Shown here: piece after piece, positions 47,959-56,018 of the stretch | Position numbering within the stretch: the stretch's first letter is position 1 | Layout: each line of letters starts with the position of its first letter | From: an uncultured Anaerolineae bacterium | Lineage (GTDB): Bacteria > Chloroflexota > Anaerolineae > Aggregatilineales > Phototrophicaceae | Assembly (NCBI GenBank): GCA_937922795.1 | Contig: CALAJK010000047.1 | Coordinates: forward strand, 1-64,000 | Direction: 5' to 3' | DNA length: 64,000 bases | Position numbers and translations under genes: made by a program | Notes under the pieces: model-generated | Told to the model about the DNA's origin: nothing | The model's database searches: none | Seen by the model: only the letters and a program-made list of their open reading frames with translations

Positions 47959-48768
47959 CTAGCCGTTGTTCAGAAAGTCGCGTACGGTGGTGTGAAAGCG
48001 TTCCGATTCATCCATCATTGGGAAGTGGCCGGAATGCTCAAACCAAGCGATCTGGCTGTGGGGAGCGTACTGCTTGAGGACTTGAGACTGCTTGGGGTCA
48101 ACGATCAGATCTTTCTTGCCGTAAATTCCCAGGATGGGCATCTTCAACTCGCCGATGCGGGGGCGCAAATCAGTTTCGCGCAGCGTGGTGATGCTCTCAA
48201 AGAATGGCCCCACCGTCAGCTTAGACAGATCAGAAGCGAACATGTTGCCCAGCGCGCGCCCATCCTTGGCCAGCAGATACGACGCGCCGCGCAGCGAGAA
48301 CTTGAGCGTGTTCATGAAGATGTCGAACAGGAACGGCGCGGTCTCCGCCAGGCCGATCCAGCCGCGGTAACCGGCCAACTTGAGCAGCGGGCTGAGCGAA
48401 CTGCCCACAATGGGCGAGCCGATCACGATGACCTTGACGACTTTCTCAGGATACAGGCTGGCCGCCGACAGCGACACCGTGCCGCCCATCGAGTGCCCGA
48501 TCAGCGGCGCTCTGACGATGCCCAGCCGGTCCATGAACTGCTTGACCAACACCACGAAATTGCCGACCGAGAAATCATCCCCCTGGTCGCCCGACATGCC
48601 GAAGCCCCAGAAATCCAGCGCATACGTCCGGAATTCAGCACCCAACACTTCGATGGTCTTGCGCCACAGCGCCCAGGAGCCCAGCCAGCCGTGCAATAAA
48701 AGAACAGGGCGTCCGCGTCCATAGGTTTCATAATGAACGATGCCCTGCTCGGTGACGAGTGTAGCCAC
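47959..48768 (-). CDS. Alpha/beta hydrolase
   Basis: VLLLHGWLGSWALW; GHSMGGTVSL; GKKDLIVD; HSGHFPMMDE. Confidence 0.9.
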   Translation of the reverse strand: MATLVTEQGIVHYETYGRGRPVLLLHGWLGSWALWRKTIEVLGAEFRTYALDFWGFGMSGDQGDDFSVGNFVVLVKQFMDRLGIVRAPLIGHSMGGTVSLSAASLYPEKVVKVIVIGSPIVGSSLSPLLKLAGYRGWIGLAETAPFLFDIFMNTLKFSLRGASYLLAKDGRALGNMFASDLSKLTVGPFFESITTLRETDLRPRIGELKMPILGIYGKKDLIVDPKQSQVLKQYAPHSQIAWFEHSGHFPMMDESERFHTTVRDFLNNG

Positions 48769-48821
48769 GCCGATGCAACCTTGTCGGATGTGTGGACGAC
48801 GTCCCGCCGCCCGCTCGAAGA

Positions 48822-49355
48822 CTAGGTTTCCATCTCCTCCAGGATCGAGTACAGCAGCTCAAGCAGGACGTTCTTCACGCTCTCTTTGTCTTTGGCGACG
48901 CAGGGCAGCAGTTTCACGCCTTCTTCAATGCGCAGCGCGATCCGCAGATCTTCAGCCGCCCAGGCGTCTGGATGATCCTGCTTGTTGGCCGCCACTACGT
49001 ACGGCGTGGGCGCGTAGGCGCGGAACGTCTCCAGGATGCTTTTCGCCTCGCGGAACGTCTCCGGTTTTGAGCTGTCCACCATCACCACGAAGCCGAGCAT
49101 CCCCTCCGCCAGGATTTCCCACATGAAGTCGAACCGGCGCTGGCCCGGCGTGCCGAACAAATACAGCACCAGATCGTCATCCACGGTGATGCGGCCGAAG
49201 TCCATCGCCACCGTGGTCACGTCCTTCTGCCGTTTCTCCGCCGCAGTGGTGATTTCGCGCTCGGTAGACACGACCTCAATTTCGCTGATCGAACGGATGA
49301 ATTCGGTTTTACCAGCGCTGAACGGCCCAGTGATAACCATTTTGACAGTTTGCAT
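48822..49355 (-). CDS. Small Ras/MglA-like GTPase
   Basis: ITGPFSAGKTEFIRSISE (P-loop), LYLFGTPGQRRFDFMWE, AANKQDHPDA. Confidence 0.9.
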   Translation of the reverse strand: MQTVKMVITGPFSAGKTEFIRSISEIEVVSTEREITTAAEKRQKDVTTVAMDFGRITVDDDLVLYLFGTPGQRRFDFMWEILAEGMLGFVVMVDSSKPETFREAKSILETFRAYAPTPYVVAANKQDHPDAWAAEDLRIALRIEEGVKLLPCVAKDKESVKNVLLELLYSILEEMET

Positions 49356-49402
49356 AGTGCGCTCGCTCTTCCAGTTGACGGTCCAGTCAGGACTTCAGGA
49401 CA

Positions 49403-50284
49403 CTAGATAGACCGAATTTTATCAATCAGCCGGTTCACCACCACCTTCTGCACTTGAGGTTTGGTGACTGGGCGGCGCGCAGTCTTGTTGGCCAGCGTCG
49501 GCTCCGATCCTGGCGGCTTGACCAGCTCGACCAACCCGGCCTGCTCCAGACCGTAGACGATGCGGCGGATCTCCATCTCCGTCATGTTGTTCGCTTTCGC
49601 GATCTGGCGGATGGAGTTGCGCGGGTTGACGAACGAGACGACCCGCCATTCCTCAACGCTCAGGTGGATGCCCTTGAACTTCTCGCGCGGGTTATCCGGG
49701 AATTTCAACGCCATGTCCAGGTTCGGCAGATGCTGGACCAGTTCTTCGATCTCGCGAATCCGGCGCGCCCCCTCGATGATCACGTTCTCCAAGTCAATTG
49801 GGACTTGGATACGATCCGGACCGGGCAGCACGTCATCATCGAAGCGGAACGGTCCTTCGTTCCAGGACATCAGGCTGTAGACGACATCCAAGTTGTGTTG
49901 CTGCACGCACAGGACGACGTCGTTCTGGGTGACGTAATTGGCGTTGATGAGCAGCATCGCTAGGGCTTTGTCGGTGGTGTTTTTGGCGCGCTCGCGGATG
50001 ATGCGCGCCTGCTCATCGCTCAATTTGCCGGCTTTGTTGAGCACCGCTACCAGATTGCCATCCTGACCGTCCATCGTAGCGTAGACTAGCTTGCCGGCGC
50101 GGAACGAGACGCGCGCGCGCTCGGCGCCGGCGGTGACTTTTTCGCGCGTCTTGTCGCCGATCGTCTCCGTCTCGCCCGTTTTGACGCTCTGATAAATCGT
50201 CAGCGTGCCGGTCTTGCCAGCCAGATTGATCAGGTTCAGCAGTTGAGTCGTACTGAAATCCCTGAGTTCGCCCTTCAGTGGCAT
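49403..50284 (-). CDS. DUF4388 (PATAN-like) domain protein
   Basis: MPLKGELRDFSTTQLLNLINLAGKTGTLTIYQ...ARVSFRAGKLVYATM; C-terminal winged-helix-like segment. Confidence 0.85.
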   Translation of the reverse strand: MPLKGELRDFSTTQLLNLINLAGKTGTLTIYQSVKTGETETIGDKTREKVTAGAERARVSFRAGKLVYATMDGQDGNLVAVLNKAGKLSDEQARIIRERAKNTTDKALAMLLINANYVTQNDVVLCVQQHNLDVVYSLMSWNEGPFRFDDDVLPGPDRIQVPIDLENVIIEGARRIREIEELVQHLPNLDMALKFPDNPREKFKGIHLSVEEWRVVSFVNPRNSIRQIAKANNMTEMEIRRIVYGLEQAGLVELVKPPGSEPTLANKTARRPVTKPQVQKVVVNRLIDKIRSI

Positions 50285-50366
50285 TGAGGCCCCCTACCGC
50301 ACCGTGCAACGTCAGGCCGTGACGACGATCCGTCAGTCGCTTTGTGACAGCATCTGCATGCCGGTC

Positions 50367-50395
50367 ATTATAGCCCGCGCTTAAAATCAAGTCAA
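50367..50395 (-). promoter_or_regulatory. Near-consensus sigma70 promoter for DUF4388-GTPase-AAR operon
   Basis: Minus strand TTGACT-17 bp-TATAAT (50395-50390 / 50372-50367). Confidence 0.85.
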
Positions 50396-50491
50396 CCGAA
50401 CCTAAACGCAGGTAGGACAACCGGCCAACTACCCAGCCGCGCCCGCTTCGGGTTACAATCCGGCCAATCGGATGCTTGACGGACTCTGCTT

Positions 50492-51631
50492 ATGCGCGCT
50501 CAATCACGGCTTCGACTGGGAACCCTGGTGCTGACTGCGGCATCGTGCGCCGCCTGCATCATGCCAGTGGCATCGCCCGCGACACTATCTACCTTATCCT
50601 ATCCTACAACCGAAATCTTTTCCGCGAAAATTGAGAATCAACCCGCCCTGCTGCCGGGCACAGTCGGGCCTGACGAGTTTCCGCCGGGCGTCAACCCGCT
50701 GACGGGGCTGCCCGCGCCCGACCCGGCGGCGCTCAACCGCCGCCCGCTGATCGCCAAGATCTCCAATGCGCCGCCCCTGGTGCGCCCCCAGGCGGGCATC
50801 GGCGCGGCCGATCTGGTGTTCGAGCACTACGCTGAGGGCGGCCTGACGCGCTTTTCGGCCGTCTTCTACAGCCACGCCCCTGACCGCGTCGGCTCGATCC
50901 GCAGCGCCCGGCTGATCGACTACGAGCTGGCCCCGATGTACGATGCGCTGCTGGCGTTCTCTGGGGCGAGTATCGGCGTTGAGGAGCGCCTGAACACGTC
51001 CGACTTCGCCGACCGGCTGTTCAAGGGCGTGCTGTTCGGCCCGCCCTATTACTGGCGCGACGAGGCTCTCGAAGCGCCCCACAACCTGTTCACCAACCCG
51101 AACGCGCTGTGGCGGCTGGCCGCCGAACAAGGGCTGGGGCAGCCGCCCGACCTGCCGGGCATGGCTTTCCTAGAACTCAGCCCGCCCGGCAACACCAGCA
51201 CCGCCGCCCGCATCGACCTGCGCTACCGCGCCACCCGCGTCGTCTGGATGTATGACGCCGCCAGCGGTCAATACCGCCGCTACGCCGACGGTCAGGGACA
51301 CTTCGACGCCAATACGCTCCAGCAGGTCGCCGCCGCCAACGTCGTGGTGCTGTACGCCGACCACCAGCCGACCGACATCGTCGAAAGCCAGTGGCAGGGC
51401 AGCGTCAGCTACAGCACCGAGATCAAGCTGTGGTTCGAGGGGGACGCCATTCTATTCCGTGACGGCCTGCGCTACGACGGCCGCTGGGTGCGCCCCACCC
51501 GCGAGTCGCTGATCGGTCTGCGCGATCGCAACGGCGGTTTTCTCTACCTCAAGCCCGGCGTCACCTGGTTCCAGGTGGTGCGCCTGCCGGAGCAGCAAGA
51601 CCCGGCTGAGGAGTGGCTGCAAGTGGAGTGA
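50492..51631 (+). CDS. DUF3048 (YerB-like) lipoprotein
   Basis: LTAASCAAC lipobox-like; NPLTGLP...RRPLIAKISNAPPLVRPQAGIGAADLVFEHYAEGGLTRFSAVFYSHAPDRVGSIRSARLIDYEL. Confidence 0.88.
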   Translation: MRAQSRLRLGTLVLTAASCAACIMPVASPATLSTLSYPTTEIFSAKIENQPALLPGTVGPDEFPPGVNPLTGLPAPDPAALNRRPLIAKISNAPPLVRPQAGIGAADLVFEHYAEGGLTRFSAVFYSHAPDRVGSIRSARLIDYELAPMYDALLAFSGASIGVEERLNTSDFADRLFKGVLFGPPYYWRDEALEAPHNLFTNPNALWRLAAEQGLGQPPDLPGMAFLELSPPGNTSTAARIDLRYRATRVVWMYDAASGQYRRYADGQGHFDANTLQQVAAANVVVLYADHQPTDIVESQWQGSVSYSTEIKLWFEGDAILFRDGLRYDGRWVRPTRESLIGLRDRNGGFLYLKPGVTWFQVVRLPEQQDPAEEWLQVE

Positions 51632-51676
51632 GCCGGCGCGGCCTCGCCCCCCGCGGGCAATCCGTCATCAATCGGC

Positions 51677-51682
51677 TATAAT
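51677..51682 (+). promoter_or_regulatory. Candidate -10 box
   Basis: TATAAT ~75 bp upstream of CDS at 51756; no clear -35. Confidence 0.35.
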
Positions 51683-51755
51683 ATGGTCGAGACGCTGATC
51701 CCGCGCGGCGCCCCGGCCGGCGGCGGACTGGGCTACCATCGCCTGGATTTCACCC

Positions 51756-52946
51756 ATGGTGACCTTTCGTTACGTCGAACAAGGCATCGCCGCCATTCAG
51801 AGCGGCCAAAACGATGAGGGCGCGCGCCTGCTGCGCATCGCCCTCAAAGACCCGCAGCTGGCGGGCGGCGTGCGGGCAGTCGCCTGCCTGTGGCTGGCCG
51901 AGACCACGCCCGATCCCAACTTGAAGCGCCAGTACTACGATCAGGCGCTGGCGGCTGACCCGACCAACCCGGACATTCGCCATCGCGTCGAACAATGGCT
52001 GGCGGCCCAGCTCCCCCGCCCGCCCGACCCAGCCGCGCCGCCGCCGCCCAGCACGCTGCCCGGCATCAGCGTCCCGGCCGCCCTGCCCGCCGACCCGCCG
52101 CCCGGCCTCGGCGTCCCGGCCGATCAGACTCCCTACCCGCCCCCCGCGCCGTCCACGGGCGCGCCGGCCGCCGCGACCGCCATCTACCAGATCGCCCGCA
52201 TCCTGGACGGGCCGAACGGGCCGGGCACGGCTTTCTTCGTGCATACCGAAGGCCTGTTGGCGACCACCCGCTTCGTCGTCGGGACGAGCGAGACGGTGCA
52301 GGTCGAACTCGACGCCGGGACACGGCTCGCCGGCCAGGTCCTCCGCTCGTTTCCTGAGCTGGATCTGGCGTTCATCTTCATCCCGATGCGGGTGCAGACC
52401 TTGATGCCGATCTCGCCGCTGCCGCGCATCCCGGCGGATACGCCGCTGCTGGCGCTGGCTTTCGACGGCAGCACGGCGCGCGGCCGGCTGCGCGCTACCC
52501 ACCGCGCCTTGGCGGCGCACTGGTTCCCCACGGACATCACCCAGCCGCTGGACGCCGGCGGCAACCCGGTGCTGGATGACCAGCGGCTGCTGGTCGGGAT
52601 GCTCACGAACAACACTGGCGCCGCTTCCAGCTTCCAGTATGGGCTGCACATCCGCGCCATCCTCGCCCGCCTGGACTTCGTCCGCCAGGAGCTGCGCGCG
52701 CAGCCCGCGCGGGTTTACTGTCCGGCCTGCGGCGCCAACAGCCCGGCCGCCGCCGCCGGGGGTTACTACTGCGAGACCTGCGGCAGCCTGATGCCGCGAT
52801 CAATCAACCTGCGCCGCGAGGCCAACCACCCGCTGCGGACGCTCTACTACGAAAACTACCCGCACGCCTGCCGGCGCTGCGGCGCGCGCGTCGGCATCTA
52901 CCGGGATCACTGCCTGCGCTGTGGGGGCAAACAATCAGACGGTTAG
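51756..52946 (+). CDS. TPR-like + trypsin-fold (apparently inactive) + zinc-ribbon protein
   Basis: GPGTAFFVHTEGLLATTRFVVG...DLAFIFIPM...AGGNPVLDDQRLLVGML; CPACGANS...CETCGS and CRRCGAR...CLRCGG ribbons. Confidence 0.7.
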   Translation: MVTFRYVEQGIAAIQSGQNDEGARLLRIALKDPQLAGGVRAVACLWLAETTPDPNLKRQYYDQALAADPTNPDIRHRVEQWLAAQLPRPPDPAAPPPPSTLPGISVPAALPADPPPGLGVPADQTPYPPPAPSTGAPAAATAIYQIARILDGPNGPGTAFFVHTEGLLATTRFVVGTSETVQVELDAGTRLAGQVLRSFPELDLAFIFIPMRVQTLMPISPLPRIPADTPLLALAFDGSTARGRLRATHRALAAHWFPTDITQPLDAGGNPVLDDQRLLVGMLTNNTGAASSFQYGLHIRAILARLDFVRQELRAQPARVYCPACGANSPAAAAGGYYCETCGSLMPRSINLRREANHPLRTLYYENYPHACRRCGARVGIYRDHCLRCGGKQSDG

Positions 52947-52964
52947 CCGCCAGGAGGAGAACCG

Positions 52965-53426
52965 ATGCTCTTCAGAGGCCGCAAATCATCCGCCGGCGCC
53001 TCACTGGAAGCCCACGCGCTGACCGTCGAGCAGATTCTGCCGGCGATCGGCGTGGACCCGGTGCAGGCGCGCATGCCGACCGATACCGGCTTCGGCTGGA
53101 CGTTCCAGCGCGGCAGCGCCACCATCGAGATCTTCATCTCGATTCAGAACAGCGTTGGCTATCTCCAGGTGCTGTCGCCCATCCTGCACCTGCCCCAATC
53201 TGGCCTGCTGCCGCTCTACCGCCGCCTGCTGGAGCTGAACCTGCGGCTGACGAACGCCGCGCTGGGGGTGTATGCGGACACGGTCTATGTGTTCAGCGAG
53301 CGCCCGCTGCAAGGGCTGGACGCCGACGAGGCCAACCAGATCATCACGCTGGTGGCCAGCTACGCCGATGAGCTGGATAACCAGCTCGTTGAAGAATTCG
53401 GCGGCAGGCTGTACCGCAAAGTGTGA
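52965..53426 (+). CDS. YbjN/type III chaperone-fold-like protein
   Basis: VGYLQVLSPILHLPQSGLLPLYRRLLELNLRLTNAALGVYADTVYVFSERPLQGLDADE. Confidence 0.7.
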   Translation: MLFRGRKSSAGASLEAHALTVEQILPAIGVDPVQARMPTDTGFGWTFQRGSATIEIFISIQNSVGYLQVLSPILHLPQSGLLPLYRRLLELNLRLTNAALGVYADTVYVFSERPLQGLDADEANQIITLVASYADELDNQLVEEFGGRLYRKV

Positions 53427-53446
53427 GGGGCGTCCGCCGCTCGCGC

Positions 53447-55867
53447 TCAACTCGCGCGCCGCGCCGCCCGCCGCCGCAGGTAGGCGACCAGCGCCCGCAC
53501 ATCCCGGCCGATGGCCTGGGCGTGGCCGCCCAGCGCGATCAGCATGACCACCGGCAGGCCCAGCATCCAGATCTGCTCCGGATAGTCGTAGTACAGCACC
53601 GCCACCGGGCTCAGCAGCGTCTCCCGCGACAGCAGCGGCCACAGCGCGAATTCGCCGGTCATGAAGAAGTGGTAAAAGGCGTAGATGGGCGCGTAGGTGG
53701 CGGCGGTGGTGACCAGGAAAGCCGCCCACCCCGGCAGATTGAACACCGCTGTCAGGACGAAGCCGGCGGCGATGCCCAGGCCGGCGATGGCCATCACCCC
53801 CCAGTCTGGCACATACGTCAGGAAGAACCAGGTGAACGCGCCCCACGACAGCGTCCCCCAGACGAAGCCGACCACCGCGCTCAGCAGCAGCCGCGCCCAC
53901 GTCGGCCAGAAGCCGCGCATCCGCGCCGGGTATTCGCCGGCGACGAACGCCAGGATCGCCACGAACATGCCAAAGGTCAGGCCGATGGAGATGGTCTTGC
54001 CCCAGCGGTCGGCGTTGAAAATCGCCTCGCTGCGGAAGGTGATGAACACTTGCAGCGCCATCGCCACAGCGCCGCCCAGCATGGCGAGCGCGAACCGCCA
54101 CACGTTTTGCAGCGGGTTGTCGGTCATGCGCCGCCAGGTGTTGGCCAGCCAGGCGTACAGCCGCCCGCGCGGGCTGACGACCGATGGCAGCGACGGCGCT
54201 TCGTCGCGCACCAGCGCCAGCGCCCGCAGCGCCCCTTTCGATCCCCTCCGCTGCGCTTCCGCTACCGCCTGCAGCGCCGTCAGCGACCGAATGCGGCCGA
54301 TGGTGCGCGCCGCCAGTTCGGCCACGCCGGGCGCGCGCGCCTCCAGCGCGAAGTACGCCAGCAGGCGGTCGATCTCCGGCGTGTACACCACGTCGCGCCA
54401 GACGGGCGGCGGCTGAAGCTGAAGCCCGGCGCGCGTGCGCATCGTGAGCAGCCGCCCGGTCAGACCGGTGCTCGGCTTCTCCACCGCGCCGTAGACGCCG
54501 CTGGAGCCGCCGGCCTTGCCCAACTGCGCCCGCGTCCCCAGCACCTGGATGGCCGCCCGCTGAACGGCGTCATCGGTCTCGATCTGCAGCACCTGGGCAA
54601 CCACGCCCGGTATCTTGGGCGGATCGGAGTCGGGCAGCATCTCCAGGCGGTACAGCGCCCGCGCCCGCGCCGGCGCGCTCTCGCTGCGGGCGGCGTGCAT
54701 CGCCACCCAGCGGCGGCTGTCGTGGTCGAGCTGCTCCCACCAGTAATCCACTTCGTGATCGTATTCCAGTGCGCCGCGCAGCAGCATCTGGCGGCCGGCG
54801 TCGTCGAGCTCCAGCCCCAGCTCATCGGCGCGCATGTAGAAGTCGCACATCAACATGAAGTGCGTGGCGCCCAGCAGAAAGCGCCCCTGGCCGTGCGCCC
54901 AGGCGCGGCGGGCTTTATAGTACAGATCCTTCGCCTCGCGCAGGGCGACCGCGTCGGCGGTCATCGGCAGCGTAGCGCCGAGCGCCTGTGCTTCGGCTTC
55001 CAGCCCAAATACCTGGCCGAACGCCGCTTCGCCAGATACCACGATGGGCGCGCCGAAGGCGGCCAGCGCCGCCTCCAGCTCGCTCACTAGTTCCATCACC
55101 GTGTTGGGGCGCGCATTCGGATCGACCGCCGTGCCTCGCCGTAGGATGGGCGTCAGCAGCTCGGCCAAGTCCCCGCCCAGGCTGGTCGGTTCCGGCAGGT
55201 CTTCCTGCCATTGAAGCTGCTTGAGCGCCAGCGAGGTAGTGGCGTCGAACGGCAGCTCGCCGGTGAACATCTGAAACATCAGGATGCTGAAGCTGTAGAT
55301 GTCCGCCCGGTGGTCGATCACGCTGGCCGTGAGCTGCTCTGGAGCCATGTACAGCAGCGTGCCGTAGCCGGGGTTGGCCGCCCGTCCCTCCGGCCCGACG
55401 AACGTCGCCAGGCCGAAGTCGGCCAGATAAGGGGACAGATTGCTGTCCAGTAGGATGTTCGACGGCTTCAAATCCAGATGGATGACCTGATTGGCGTGGG
55501 CGTAGTCTAAGGCGGCGGCGATGGCGCGGGCGTGGCGCAGCACTTCCGACGTGGGCAGCGGCCCCTGCGCCAGCAGGCTCTCCAGCGAGCCGCCAGTCAC
55601 AAACCGCATGACGATGTACAACTGGCCTTCAAACTCGCCGAAATCGTAGATCGGCAGGATGTGCGGGTGCTCAAGCTGGGCGATGGTCTGCGCCTCGCGC
55701 TCGAACAGCTTGACCGGCTCGACATCCTGCGACAGATCGCGGGCGATGGTCTTGATGGCGACGGTACGGTTCAGGCGTTTGTCCCGCGCCGACCACACGT
55801 CCGCCATGCCGCCGCGCCCGATGTGCTCGATCACTCGGTAATGGCTGAATTCGACTCCGACATCCAT
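53447..55867 (-). CDS. Serine/threonine protein kinase with C-terminal multi-TM region
   Basis: YRVIEHIGRGGMADVWSARD, VAIKTI, HLDLKPSNILLD, ADFGLATF, APEQL. Confidence 0.93.
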   Translation of the reverse strand: MDVGVEFSHYRVIEHIGRGGMADVWSARDKRLNRTVAIKTIARDLSQDVEPVKLFEREAQTIAQLEHPHILPIYDFGEFEGQLYIVMRFVTGGSLESLLAQGPLPTSEVLRHARAIAAALDYAHANQVIHLDLKPSNILLDSNLSPYLADFGLATFVGPEGRAANPGYGTLLYMAPEQLTASVIDHRADIYSFSILMFQMFTGELPFDATTSLALKQLQWQEDLPEPTSLGGDLAELLTPILRRGTAVDPNARPNTVMELVSELEAALAAFGAPIVVSGEAAFGQVFGLEAEAQALGATLPMTADAVALREAKDLYYKARRAWAHGQGRFLLGATHFMLMCDFYMRADELGLELDDAGRQMLLRGALEYDHEVDYWWEQLDHDSRRWVAMHAARSESAPARARALYRLEMLPDSDPPKIPGVVAQVLQIETDDAVQRAAIQVLGTRAQLGKAGGSSGVYGAVEKPSTGLTGRLLTMRTRAGLQLQPPPVWRDVVYTPEIDRLLAYFALEARAPGVAELAARTIGRIRSLTALQAVAEAQRRGSKGALRALALVRDEAPSLPSVVSPRGRLYAWLANTWRRMTDNPLQNVWRFALAMLGGAVAMALQVFITFRSEAIFNADRWGKTISIGLTFGMFVAILAFVAGEYPARMRGFWPTWARLLLSAVVGFVWGTLSWGAFTWFFLTYVPDWGVMAIAGLGIAAGFVLTAVFNLPGWAAFLVTTAATYAPIYAFYHFFMTGEFALWPLLSRETLLSPVAVLYYDYPEQIWMLGLPVVMLIALGGHAQAIGRDVRALVAYLRRRAARRAS

Positions 55868-55883
55868 GTCTGTTCATCCCCTC

Positions 55884-55909
55884 CTGAGTGAGATTATAGT
55901 CGGACTCAG
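55884..55909. promoter_or_regulatory. Inverted repeat CTGAGT-N14-ACTCAG bracketing a minus-strand TATAAT
   Basis: TATAAT at 55898-55893 (minus) inside perfect 6-bp arms, ~25 bp upstream of kinase ATG. Confidence 0.4.
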
Positions 55910-56018
55910 AAGGGCGCGCGAAGCGGAGACCACCGCCTTAACCCTGGATGAGAGAACTTTCCCAAAGCCCACCCCCGCACTACACTTGAAACATTAAGGG
56001 ATGTGATCGAGCTGTGGA

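Noticed and set aside
53423-55090. 555-aa plus-strand ORF
   Set aside because: Antisense to the kinase; biased composition.
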